From Pilasporangium apinafurcum (Eukaryota > Oomycota > Peronosporomycetes > Pythiales > Pythiaceae), in assembly GCA_001600495.1 (NCBI GenBank), contig BCKE01000001.1:398864-462863 (forward strand): a stretch of 64,000 nt of DNA, in the 5' to 3' direction. Below are positions 21,408 to 31,297 of the stretch, piece after piece. The position numbers were made by a program, and so were the translations under genes. Every line of letters starts with the position of its first letter. Position 1 is the first letter of the stretch. Under the pieces are notes generated by a model. The model did no database searches, was not told where the DNA came from, and saw only the letters and a list, made by a program, of their open reading frames with translations.

Positions 21408-23387
21408 ATGATGCAGAAACCTTCGAGTCCTAATACTCTCCACCACATGAACCTCTCGCTCGGGCTCAATGGCATGCCGACGACGCTTCTCCAAGGCGCC
21501 GTGCCCATGGGCGGCGGCGTACCGACGTCCGGACCACCCACAAATGTATCCTCCGCCATGAGCCCGTCCTTAGGCGGTGTCCCCAACCCAAATATCGGTC
21601 CGCTGAACGGAGGACCTCAAGTATCGCCTCCCTCTGGTGGAATGTCTACGCCTGGCACAACTACCACCACGAACAAAACCACGGGAAAGAAACGCCGCGG
21701 CGATGGAAGCGGGAATCTCACAGTCGAACAAAAGCGACGCATCTGTGAGAAACATCGATCAACTCCGAAGATCACACAGAAAGACCTTTGTCGATGGGCG
21801 AAGCTCGAGTTCAATCTGAAAAAGGCGCCAACACAACCGACCATGTCCAACATTTTGAAACATGAACACTTGTTCAAGGATAACATTGGTGGTGTATTGG
21901 GGTCGGATCGCAAGACTATTCGCCCCACGAAGCATGCACATTTCGACCAGGTATTGGCGAACTGGGTCATGGAACGACAGAACAAGGGAAACATTACCGG
22001 TGATATGATCAAGACGAAAGGGAGAGAATTGGTGAAGCAAATGGGGCTCGAGGGCAAGTTGGGTTTCTCGAATGGCTGGTTGGCGTCGTTCAAGGCGCGT
22101 CACGGCCTAATCAAACGCAACACCCACGGCCTCGCGCATGACAAGATAGGCGGATTGGGAGATGGAAACGGTCATGGTCCCTTAATCGACGCGAATGGGA
22201 TGGTGCTGCCTAATGGACTGGGAGTGGATGCTGCCTCTGCAGCTTATATGTTGCCGCCAGTGTCCACTGATCTTACACTTGAGCAGATCCAGGACGTCTT
22301 GAGAGAGTATGTGCCAAGTGACATCTACACAGTGGACGAGACGGGACTCTTCTTCCGTGCGTCTCCTTCTAAATTGGTCCAAGGGGATGAGGCACAGGCG
22401 CTGCTTGCAAACGAAGCGCGGCTGACGGTGTTGCTCGCGACCAACGCCGATGCCAGTGACATGATGGAGCCGTATATCATCGGCAACGTTGTTGCTCCAA
22501 AAAGTATCAAGAACGCGTCCATCTCGCAGCTTGGTTACCATTACGTCTGCAGTAGTAAGGCACGCATGACAGTCTTCATCTTCCAGCAGTGGTTGCGTGA
22601 TTTCAATGCACGTATGGCCAGTGCGCACCGCAATGTTGTATTGTTGATGGATAATGCACCTTCTCATGTGCTCGGGTGCGTGACGCTCTCAAACGTGCGC
22701 GTTATCATGTTTGCCCCGCATTTGGGCATGAAGGTGCAGCCAATGCGTGGTGGGATCCTCGCGGCGTTCAAGGGCAAATATCGACTCAAGCACCTGACAC
22801 TGGCGATCGATCATTTGGAAGATGGACTGTCGGACATTTATCGAGTCACGCAGTTGCAGGCGATGCGATGGATCACGGACGCATGGCAGCAGACGTCAAA
22901 GGAAGTGATTATCAACGCCTGGAAACCACTAGGTATACAAGTGCCGTTCCCGTTTGATCATTCGATCGACACCCAGGACGACAAAAACGTAGAAGAAGAG
23001 TTGTGGGGACTGCTTTACTGTCTGCAGCTCAGCGGTGTCGTCAACACCAAAGTATTGGTGAACTCGCGATGGGAGAACGACATCCACAAGCGACTGAATG
23101 AAGATATGATTGAAGACCCACAGGAAAACGAAGAAGAGTTTCGACTGCCCGACCCTACACCTATGGATCCATCGGGTGTGGGCGACTTGGCAGCCGACGA
23201 CGAAGGCGTGCAGCCATTGACTGCCAAGGAACAACTGAAAGCGTTTCGCGATGTCATTCGATATCTGGAACGCACTGGTACGGCCGATGCCCGTGATCCG
23301 CAATTACTCAATGTGATTGATTTTCTCAAGAAGAAGCAGCTCAGTCTGCGATTCGACAACGCCAGTTCCACAACGTTGACCATTTAA
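21408..23387 (+). CDS. CENP-B/Tigger-like domesticated DDE transposase
   Basis: A single long exon, 659 aa, with no internal stop. Residues 1-85 are Gly/Pro/Thr-rich. A CENP-B N-type helix-turn-helix follows (LTVEQKRRICEKH to SNILKHEHLF, about 105-155), then a second Tc5/CENP-B HTH (FDQVLANWVMERQ to WLASFKARHGL, about 180-235), then a DDE_1 superfamily domain (about 285-480). The first two catalytic acids are present: D310 in YTVDETGLF and D415 in LLMDNAPSH. The third position, 32 residues on, reads QPMRGGILAAFKGKYR, where pogo/Tigger enzymes have QPLDQG, so Asp is replaced by Arg at residue 447. An intact frame with a lost catalytic residue indicates a host gene exapted for DNA binding. A CENP-B-like or regulatory role is possible but unproven. 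Confidence 0.85.
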   Translation: MMQKPSSPNTLHHMNLSLGLNGMPTTLLQGAVPMGGGVPTSGPPTNVSSAMSPSLGGVPNPNIGPLNGGPQVSPPSGGMSTPGTTTTTNKTTGKKRRGDGSGNLTVEQKRRICEKHRSTPKITQKDLCRWAKLEFNLKKAPTQPTMSNILKHEHLFKDNIGGVLGSDRKTIRPTKHAHFDQVLANWVMERQNKGNITGDMIKTKGRELVKQMGLEGKLGFSNGWLASFKARHGLIKRNTHGLAHDKIGGLGDGNGHGPLIDANGMVLPNGLGVDAASAAYMLPPVSTDLTLEQIQDVLREYVPSDIYTVDETGLFFRASPSKLVQGDEAQALLANEARLTVLLATNADASDMMEPYIIGNVVAPKSIKNASISQLGYHYVCSSKARMTVFIFQQWLRDFNARMASAHRNVVLLMDNAPSHVLGCVTLSNVRVIMFAPHLGMKVQPMRGGILAAFKGKYRLKHLTLAIDHLEDGLSDIYRVTQLQAMRWITDAWQQTSKEVIINAWKPLGIQVPFPFDHSIDTQDDKNVEEELWGLLYCLQLSGVVNTKVLVNSRWENDIHKRLNEDMIEDPQENEEEFRLPDPTPMDPSGVGDLAADDEGVQPLTAKEQLKAFRDVIRYLERTGTADARDPQLLNVIDFLKKKQLSLRFDNASSTTLTI

Positions 23388-23949
23388 CGTACAAGGAGAA
23401 GATGTATGAAATGGAAGCAAAAGGAGGGAAAGGAATGGTTTGTATGTATATGAATGAATATGCAACAGCAAAAGCACGAAAGAAAAAAGGAGGTGGTCGA
23501 GTATGAACATAAATGCTGTCAGATTGATGTGGGTTGTATAAGAAATGTATTTGCATGAATGTGATGATGTTCTATCGAATATTTTATTCATCCTGTTATA
23601 ATGGGCTTTGTAACATTTAATTGTATTGGAAAGTACGAAGATAAAATGAGGAAGTGAACTGTTGAGGCACGGAATATATCAGTGCGACCTGTTTGTTGGC
23701 TTTGCGTGTGCCGATGATTGTCTGCTCATCTCCTCATCCTCCTCCAGTTGCTCATCATCGCCGTCTGTTGCGGATATATGTGATTGGGTAGACCAAGACT
23801 TCCTCGACTTCCTTTTGATTTGGTATGGCGAACATTGCGAATGTTCAAGATCTTGGGTATACCAGCAGAGTCTCTAAGATGATAAGGATATTTTTTCAAG
23901 AAAACAACCTAGATGTAAATGGAAAGAGCAGAAGACATGGAATTTGCAG
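23388..23949. other. Intergenic, 3' side of the CENP-B-like gene
   Basis: No gene recognised. A Ser-coding TCC/TCA-rich patch near 23728-23760 gives an apparent serine run but has no supported frame. A weak continuation of the decayed kinesin may reach to about 23870 on the minus strand. Confidence 0.35.
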
Positions 23950-24620
23950 CTACATTTTCTCCTGCATTGTTGCCAGCAACGCTTTGTACTCACGGGGTTC
24001 TCCCACGTCCAGTTTGATAATTATTTGCATTGACATGTGGTGTATTCTGAATATGTCTGACCCTCGTGCTAAAGCGTAACGTCGACAGCGTTTCGTCTGT
24101 ATGGAGGTTGCTGCTAGCGAGAATTTACCAGTCGACGTCATATATGTAAGACGATTCCTCTGTGTCGATTTCAGTAGAAATACTGCATGACTGCAGTCGT
24201 CCATGGGTGCTGCACCGAAGTGCGTTGGGTAGTATCTTGCAAACAGCCGAAGTTCACTGGCGATTTCAGAAGCGTCTTTTACCCATACGCTCTTCCAAGC
24301 ACTACTAATAGACTTCGATGAAGCTCATGGTGAGTGTTATTACGCATTGTGAAGCGTCTAAACGTTGCATATGCGTTACCAGTTACTCCAATGTGCGCGT
24401 GATCGGTCCATTGCGTTGTTCATCAATTAAGTTTCCCACTATCGTGTAAGCTTCCCCGCTGCTCTTTTGGACATGGACGAGGATCATAAAGTTGTATCCT
24501 GCGAGAACGGCAGCCACATATGGCTGGTGGATCTGCTTGAATAGTGTTTCCTGCTTTATATCATTTGCATAAGCACTGTCGAAGCAGAAGAAGGAAGCAG
24601 CTGTCGCTGTGAGGGAAGAG
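23950..24620 (-). pseudogene. Decayed kinesin motor domain
   Basis: Reading the minus strand, four kinesin landmarks appear in the right order. First is a stretch like FDSAYANDIKQETLF and AAVLAGYNFMILVHVQ that leads into the P-loop, near 24580-24465. Next is the P-loop itself as QKSSGEAYT instead of GQTGSGKTYT (about 24469-24440), so the catalytic Lys is gone. Then comes MSFIEVY (about 24327-24307; motor VSFIEVYNE), followed at once by two stops. Last is DDCSHAVFLLKSTQ (about 24204-24160; motor SSRSHAVFtI). The pieces lie in different frames and the lesions include stop codons, so this is a dead motor gene. It is probably kinesin-3-like, but the family is uncertain. It is not a copy of the kinesin-13 at 27330. 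Confidence 0.65.
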
Positions 24621-24899
24621 AAAGAGAAAAGATGAGGAGGTCGGAAAGTAATTATGTATGCATCGGTGTTCGTATGAATAGGACTGGGAGAAATGTATTT
24701 CGCAGGGAGATTATGCGCATGGCAGCTCACTTGGATGTTACTTTCATTGGTCGTATTCTGCTACGGCTTTGTGGAGATGGATGGGTTGAATTGACGGACA
24801 AATGAGATGAGATGCTAGTGGCTATTAATATTTGCAGTAGAACGTGGTGACGAACCAAGTGCGAGTTGCTGCGCTACTCATGCCTACCACTCCACGCGT

Positions 24900-25061
24900 A
24901 TGAAGAGTTCCATTCAAAGTATAAATACGCTTCTGTTAGTATTGGCAGTATCTGGCGCCTATTTAGTTTGCGTATGTAGAGGTTTCCTATGGATCATAGG
25001 AGCCACGAGTTGCTTGCCACCGTACGTTTGGAGTGGCATAGTTTTCAGTACCCGATTTTAA
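24900..25061 (+). CDS. Tiny putative secreted Cys-containing peptide, 53 aa
   Basis: ATG to TAA, 53 codons, with a textbook signal-peptide start (MKSSIQSINTLLLVLAVSGA) followed by a short mature part with three cysteines (CVCRGF, ATSCLPPY) and many hydrophobic residues. TATA-like TATAAATA occurs only inside the frame. Without expression or homology it may be chance. Confidence 0.2.
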   Translation: MKSSIQSINTLLLVLAVSGAYLVCVCRGFLWIIGATSCLPPYVWSGIVFSTRF

Positions 25062-25914
25062 AAACGACTTCCAACCAAGTAAACATCATCATATTGTCCA
25101 CGCAATAACCAGCTAGCTGCAACAGACACGGCAAGATGTATCAAGTAAGCCTGCTGGATACCATTGCACTGCATCAACATCAATTTGAAGGAATCCACCA
25201 AGATCAGCCACTGTACATTTAGCATTTTCGAGTCAGGCGATGCATGACTGACTACTGCTTCAACGAATCAATACTCGCGCGTTTGATTCCAAAGCCCAGC
25301 TTTCTTCGAATTCTATCGGATTGGCAGACAGCCAGAGTTGATGTGGACAAAGCCGAGCGCTGGTCATCAAAGATGTCGCGTGGCTTATTTCTGTTCACTG
25401 GGTCATCTTTTATGACGGATGAAGTTCTAAGCATAAACATACAGCAAGTAAAATAGGATTTGTAGCCCTTCTTGCATACAGTAAACGTCGCTTTCATTGA
25501 CTAAGCCACCGTTGGAAAGCTCTCGCTGTCGTCAAACGTCTGCCTCTGTCGAAAACATTGCGCACCATCGATCGATCCATCCTTCTGAGGAGACCTTCCA
25601 CGATGGATGAAGATCAATAAATCGTCGGTGTCTAACCCTTTCCCTATCTTTCCAACGCGATGAAGAGCTAACTCTTTGAGCAGGTCCTGCATGGCCCGAC
25701 CAACGTCAACGTAGTACCTGATATTCATTCATCAGCCTTTTTCCATTTAGACCCGTTATCCCTCTAGCCTGTTTTTTCTGCCTTATGATTGCCTATAAAA
25801 CAGCCATCGACGTTACAAGGCGTCCTGCTCATTCGACTTTCATGATCTCCTACAGGAGTCATTCTTCATTTGACTGCCAAGTTCACATCCTATTTCGCAC
25901 TCAATTGACATACT
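25062..25914. other. Intergenic stretch before the bicupin gene
   Basis: Several 60-80 codon frames on both strands (for example 25244-25456 + and 25501-25728 -) have no recognisable domain and no agreement with one another. A TATAAAA at 25794-25800, 115 bases ahead of the bicupin ATG, is a plausible TATA element. Confidence 0.35.
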
Positions 25915-27045
25915 ATGAAGACGAGTCTCTTCTTCACAGCAATCTCCACTGTGGCCGCGCTCGGCGCTGCGTTTGAGTCGTGGAATACGCTTGTCGTGGA
26001 TGAAGCGCCGCAGTACGTGCGGCCGTACGTGCTGCCCAAGAACTACGGTCAGGCGGTTGCGATTGGCCAGCAAATCTACCGCTTCTCCGTGACAGGCAAC
26101 TCGTCGGGTGGTGCATTCACGCTCTTGCAGACGAACGCGCCAGCGTCGACATCGCTCGGTGTGTTACCGCACATCCATAAGGAGCACTACGAGAACTTTT
26201 ACTGCACGCGCGGTCGGTTCCAATTGTGGGCGAAGCTTTATGACTCGGATGAAGAAGAGCAGACGCGTGTGCTGACGCAAGGCGATTACGGTGCTGTGCC
26301 ACACAACACAATTCACACGTACCAGGTGCTGGACCCAGACACGCAGATGACGGGTGTGATCCAACCGGGTGGCTTCGAGAAGCTCTTCATCTCCATCGCT
26401 GACTCCACCTACGAATCGCTCACAGCGGCGTCATTTATCCCGGCGGAGTCAGTCACTGCTGACGCTGGAGCTGGAGCAGACGCGTCCACGATCTCGGCGC
26501 TTGAGGCATTCGACGTCTACGCACAGCTGACTTTCTCGCCTCGTACTGACACCGTGAATGGCACCGCCGGCAGCGGTAACTGGCACAATGGTTCAAATGA
26601 ATTGGGTCCAGACGCCTATACCCCCAACTTTATCGCCAAGAACTATGCGCAAAAGTACTTGAACACCGAAAATGGATACAAGGTCATCGCACCGCTCGTG
26701 ACTGATGCGCAGAGCAATGGCAACTTTACGATGGGCACGATCACGATGTCGGCCAAACTGAGTAACGAAACGGAGACGACCATCACACCAGCGCAGCCGT
26801 TGGCGTTTCAGTTAGAGGAAGGAGAACTTGTAGTCATTATTGAGAACGAAACCGCGACGCTCATCGAGGGAGATGTGCTCTTCGTACCGGCGAACACAAC
26901 GTTCTCGTACTTTGCTGCTGTACCGGTGACCAAGTTCCTATATGTGAGTGGTGGTAGTGATGGTTTCGACTACGATTTGCTTGTGAACAGCACCGAATGG
27001 GAGTACGCCACGTATCCTTCTTACGCGGGGTATGTCGCTGCATAA
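25915..27045 (+). CDS. Secreted bicupin, quercetin 2,3-dioxygenase-like
   Basis: Single exon, 376 aa with an N-terminal signal peptide (MKTSLFFTAISTVAALGAA). The N-terminal cupin (about 40-165) has both cupin motifs intact. Motif 1 gives HIHKEHYENFYCTRG with H86, H88 and E93; motif 2 gives GDYGAVPHNTIH with H134. These are the four metal ligands of quercetinases. The C-terminal cupin (about 225-360) lacks an equivalent His set, as is common in two-domain quercetinases. Several Asn-X-Thr/Ser sites fit secretion. The enzyme would open flavonol rings with dioxygen, or do related cupin chemistry. The single exon and richer GC content compared with neighbours would fit lateral acquisition, which needs a tree to test. 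Confidence 0.8.
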   Translation: MKTSLFFTAISTVAALGAAFESWNTLVVDEAPQYVRPYVLPKNYGQAVAIGQQIYRFSVTGNSSGGAFTLLQTNAPASTSLGVLPHIHKEHYENFYCTRGRFQLWAKLYDSDEEEQTRVLTQGDYGAVPHNTIHTYQVLDPDTQMTGVIQPGGFEKLFISIADSTYESLTAASFIPAESVTADAGAGADASTISALEAFDVYAQLTFSPRTDTVNGTAGSGNWHNGSNELGPDAYTPNFIAKNYAQKYLNTENGYKVIAPLVTDAQSNGNFTMGTITMSAKLSNETETTITPAQPLAFQLEEGELVVIIENETATLIEGDVLFVPANTTFSYFAAVPVTKFLYVSGGSDGFDYDLLVNSTEWEYATYPSYAGYVAA

Positions 27046-27329
27046 GCTGTATAGAGAGAGATCATTTGGAGATGTAGTTGTTGAGAGAAGTAAAGACAGC
27101 AATCTCGTTCGTCTACTACGATCATAGAAAACGCGGCATCATTGCGTTCCCTGCCGATTTCTAACTTTGGTTCCAATTTATCTGCTTGTGTCATTCTTGA
27201 CATTCCTGACTTTTTGGCCTTGACAGTTGCATAATTTCGACTGAATAAAAGATTTTTATTGGTCAAAAATATCTTGAATGAGGATATGAAACCATTGCTG
27301 ATAGGTAGAAATTAGATCATTTTATTGGA

Positions 27330-29079
27330 ATGATGGTAAAGTTGCAGCAGGAATGTTGGTGTACGCTATGCCTGCAGCACTGCAGTTTTGAATTTAGGAA
27401 GCAGCAGCAACGGCCGCGTGAACGAGAGATTAACAACATGGTACCGGAGAACTCATGGCGAGAAGCAGGGCAGAACATGGACAAACGGTGCGTATGCGTA
27501 TGAATGTGGTGCTCTGATACTGTCAAGCGTTAGCTGGTTATATGACTGATTTTATAAAATTCTGAACATAACAGCACGGCGCGTAAAGTGCACGCGGACG
27601 CGTTCAAGCGCACTCTAAAGCAGATCCGTACGGAGTATTTACGTGCACATGCAGTCAAACAAGGAGCCGAAGAAACAGAACCACAGCTTCTGGATTCTGA
27701 TCAGATCCACGTCTATGTGCGCAAGCGTCCGTTGTTGCCACATGAACTGGAGAAGCACGAGTTTGACGTCATTTCCTGCGTCGGTCAGAGCGAAATCGTC
27801 ATTCATGAATGCAAGATGTATCCTGGTACGGGTTTGCCCGATTGGTTCAGTGTTGATATATTTGTTGCTGACGATGGATGGTTTTGCTGTGACAGACATG
27901 CGGCACAAGTACGTGGTTTCCCACCACCAGCGTTTTTCGACGTGTTATCCTGAACATGTGGATACTGAGCAAGTGTACTTAGATGCGGTTAAGCACCTTC
28001 TGCTGCATACCATGGAGGGCGGCAAGGCAGTATGTATGATGTACGGTCAAACCGGGTCTGGGAAGACGTACACTATGGGTGGGCTCTTCCAATATATCGC
28101 AGAAGATTTGTTTACTGAAGCTGTGGGGAACGTGGATTTTGCGGTGTCAGTGTCAGCGATTGAAATTGTAGGGTCCAAATGCTTTGATCTTATCCATGAT
28201 CGAAATAAGGTGGTTGTTTGTGAGGACCGTGATGGAAACATCAACCTGATGAATTCTTCCGAAGTGATGGCAGATTCGACAAATGCTCTCCTGGACGTGC
28301 TTCAGAATGTGAAGGAATTGCGAACCACGGAAGGGACAGCAGTGAATAGTCAATCATCGCGGTCACATTTGGTGTGCTACATCAACCTGCGTCACCGTAC
28401 TGATACGATTAACGAAGAACAACTTGGGAAATTGTATGGCCAAATTGTGCTCCTTGACTTGGCAGGGAGTGAACGAAACGAAGACACTTTTTATCACGAT
28501 GCCGCTCGACGCAAAGAAGGTATTGAGATTAACAAGAGCCATTTGGCATTGAAGGAATGTATCCGAGCCATTGGTCGTGAGGATTCGACGGGTTATGTCC
28601 CATATCGAGCTAGTACGTTGACGAGGATTTTGAAGGGATGTCTATGGAGTAAAGATTCCAGAGCAAGCGTCATCGCCACAATCTCACCACTTTCGATTGA
28701 CACCGAACATACGTTGCATACCTTGCTTTGCGCGGGTCAAATGCTTGAAGATGCACCCCATATCAGTACCGACCGGCGTGATGTCAAAGAAGATGGCGAA
28801 GAAGAACCTATTTTGCCTATTCGCGATTGGGATAACCATCGCGTCAAGACTTGGGTGAGTAATGTGCGCAAGGGACACTTTGAGAAGTATGTAACGAACA
28901 TCAACGGTTCGGTGGATGGCCGGATGCTAGTTCGATTCTCATTGGCAAGGTTTACGCAAATCTGCAATGGAAACAGTTCTGATGGTGCGCTATTGTTGAA
29001 GGTATTTCGAGACGAGATGGCGAGTCTCGACCAGGCACTCAAAGCACGACGTGAACGCAACGCTGCGCGTCGTAAGTAA
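27330..29079 (+). CDS. Kinesin-13 motor with C-terminal SAM-like domain
   Basis: Three exons (27330-27487, 27575-27825, 27896-29079) give 530 aa. If the ATG at 27438 is used the protein is 36 aa shorter. The motor has IHVYVRKRPLLPHEL (kinesin-13 VCVRKRPLN), P-loop YGQTGSGKTYTMGG, switch I NSQSSRSH and switch II DLAGSERNED. It also has INKSHLALKECIRAIG and PYRASTLTRILK, all characteristic of the microtubule-depolymerising KIF2/MCAK class. The class-specific KVD loop reads YPD (KMYPDMRHKY), keeping only the Asp. After the motor, residues about 445-525 (WDNHRVKTWVSNV, FEKYVTNINGSVDGRMLV, RFTQICNGN) form a SAM-like domain. Likely roles are spindle and flagellar microtubule length control, inferred from the family. 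Confidence 0.87.
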
Positions 29080-29192
29080 GTGCTTTTGATATTATCGCCA
29101 CTTGTATAGTCGTCTAGCTGCTACATTGGAATGCATTTGACTCTTCTGTAAGGCGTTCATGCCAACTTTATAGTATACAGTAACTTTCCATC

Positions 29193-30946
29193 TTAGCAGT
29201 TAGTTGATCGATAGTGCTTTGCGGGAATAAACTTGAACGTGACAATCGCTCCGAATATAGATACCAGTGCGCTCAAAACCAGAACATACGAGACTCCCAA
29301 ATGCGCCTCGATCATCCCAAATACTGCCGCTCCGACTGTAGCGCCGATTTTCCCCGCAGCAGCCGCAATACCGTTGAGTTCGACTCGCAGATTGGGTGGG
29401 AACATCTCCGCTGGTAAGCTGAACGTGCTCACATTAGGTCCAAAATTGGAGAAGAAGAATGTCAATGCATATAAACTCAGCAACAGAGCTTCAAAGTTCA
29501 GTAGCTGCTGGTAAAAAAAACCGAGGATGCAAAAGATGATGGCCATCATCACAAACCCCTGCATCTGAATCGTCTTGAAGTTCATCCTTCCTACTACGAG
29601 CACGGTCATGAAATATCCAGGCAGCGCTACGGCTGCCACCACCAGCGAGCACAGTGCTACATCGCGCAAGTGGCTACTGTCAAAGCCATACGTGTCTTCC
29701 AAAATGATGGGCGTAAAGATCACATTCCCATAGAACGTCAAATCAAACAGGAACCACCCGGCGCTGGCACCGATCAGCTTCCGTTGAAGAGAAGCATCGT
29801 TTTTCAATGACTCGAACATAGAATCGTTTGCTGTATTGGCTCGTGTGAGAAGACCAGTAGCTTTGTTATGCAACTGCTGGGTCGTTAATTGCGGATCTTC
29901 CTTCGCGTCGAAGGCTTGTTGTAGCACAAACAATCCTGGAAGTGCTCCTGCTGCAAGTAACACGCGCCAACCAATTCCTTTGTCCACTCCCAACTCCAGC
30001 AGCACGTACGCAACGAGCGGTGCGAGTAACTGGCCGATGCCTTGGAAACTGAAAACAGTAGCGACCATTTTGCTGCTCTGCATATCATCATGACTGGATT
30101 CCATAGCACTAGTCGCTGATAACGGGTACACGCCACCAACACCCAAGCCGAGCACAAAGCGACTGGCTGCGAGCACCTGATAAATTGAGTCTTCCCCCCA
30201 TGGCACAATAGCGCTGGCCAATGCGCCACCAATCGACAGCATAAGTGTGAAGATTATGCCTTTCTTCCGACCAAACACGTGGCCGACGTACCCAAACGTC
30301 AACTGTCCCATAATGGCACCCACTAAAGAACAGGACACCACCGCAGATGTAAGTGCTGGTGTCGAAGGAGGATATGACTGTCTCGCCATCATGAGCGCGT
30401 AGTTGATTACCGCTAGGTTGTACTGTACAGAGTAAAGAAGAAGAAGATGATCGCTTAAGCCATTTACAATCATATTGCTGCAGTAGTACATGTACTCACC
30501 CCTGTGCTAAGATTCGCAAACGCTGAAACCAAGATACGCTTACTGATGTAGCATTTTTTCTTCTCCGGAATCGCATACAGCAATGTCACGGACGGTGTAT
30601 CGTTGCTGCCGTAGGTGCTGTGTTGCACCTGAGCATGGCGATTATGGTGATGATTATGATGTTGTTGTTTGGAGAAGTCGTTTCGCATCGTTTCCAGCAA
30701 AGCATCAACGTCTGTAGGATCAAGGGACGCACTGCTACAGTGTGGTTCGTTTTCGCTGCTGCAGCATGTGTTTTGTGTGCTTGATCGTGTAAGCGATGGC
30801 ATGTCGAGTACTGTCATTTCTTTCACTTTCTCGCTATCTGTGTGTGTGGATCGTTTGTCGATTTCTTTCATAGTAGTAGCTACAACTACGAAATTTCTAT
30901 GTAGCGCGTTGTTTCTGGCGCTTGTAGACCCATACGCACCATGCAA
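29193..30946 (-). CDS. MFS transporter, PHT1-like phosphate:H+ symporter family
   Basis: Two exons, 30946-30500 and 30422-29193 (77-nt intron, phase 0), give 558 aa. The first 130 residues are hydrophilic with a His-rich run (HHNHHHNRH); M27 (MKEIDK) is an alternative start. The rest has twelve hydrophobic segments with the MFS motif GRKKG after TM2-3 and RFVLGLGVGGVYPLSATSAMES, which matches the RxxxGxGxGGxYPLS signature of PHT1 phosphate transporters. Inorganic phosphate is the best guess for substrate, but related organic substrates are possible. A CCAATCA box lies 53 bases upstream. Confidence 0.85.
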
Positions 30947-30998
30947 AGAGACAATGATGCGACACTGGTCAACGGCTGGAAAGACGAATGAACGTCGC

Positions 30999-31005
30999 TG
31001 ATTGG
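30999..31005 (-). promoter_or_regulatory. CCAAT box upstream of the MFS gene
   Basis: TGATTGG on +, i.e. CCAATCA in the direction of transcription, 53 bases before the start at 30946. Confidence 0.35.
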
Positions 31006-31297
31006 ATAAAAATGAATAATATGAAACGCACAGAAATGAGACCTGGCAACTTCAACTTGTCAAAACCGGGTCAAGATTCGATACCCTCAGAAATGGAGCG
31101 TTGCGGCCAATATCCATGGGGAAGAAGAATCTTAAGAAGCTGATCCATGTTCTTAAGAACAACAACAAAAAGTAGAACCTCGTGTAGAATAGATCCAGCA
31201 AGCCATTCAATATTGACGAATCTGGCCTCTTCCGAGGGTGCAACCAGATATACAGACTTGTCTATGTCTTTTCCAGTCGCGGCTATGATATCCCCAG

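Noticed and set aside
24383-24730. 115-codon frame as an intact small protein
   Set aside because: Its second half aligns with a kinesin P-loop region carrying a lost catalytic Lys, so it is part of a decayed motor gene.
29070-29130. Extra 3' exon of the kinesin-13 using GTAAGT at 29074
   Set aside because: Both possible downstream acceptors lead to a stop within a few codons; the simple TAA end is preferred.
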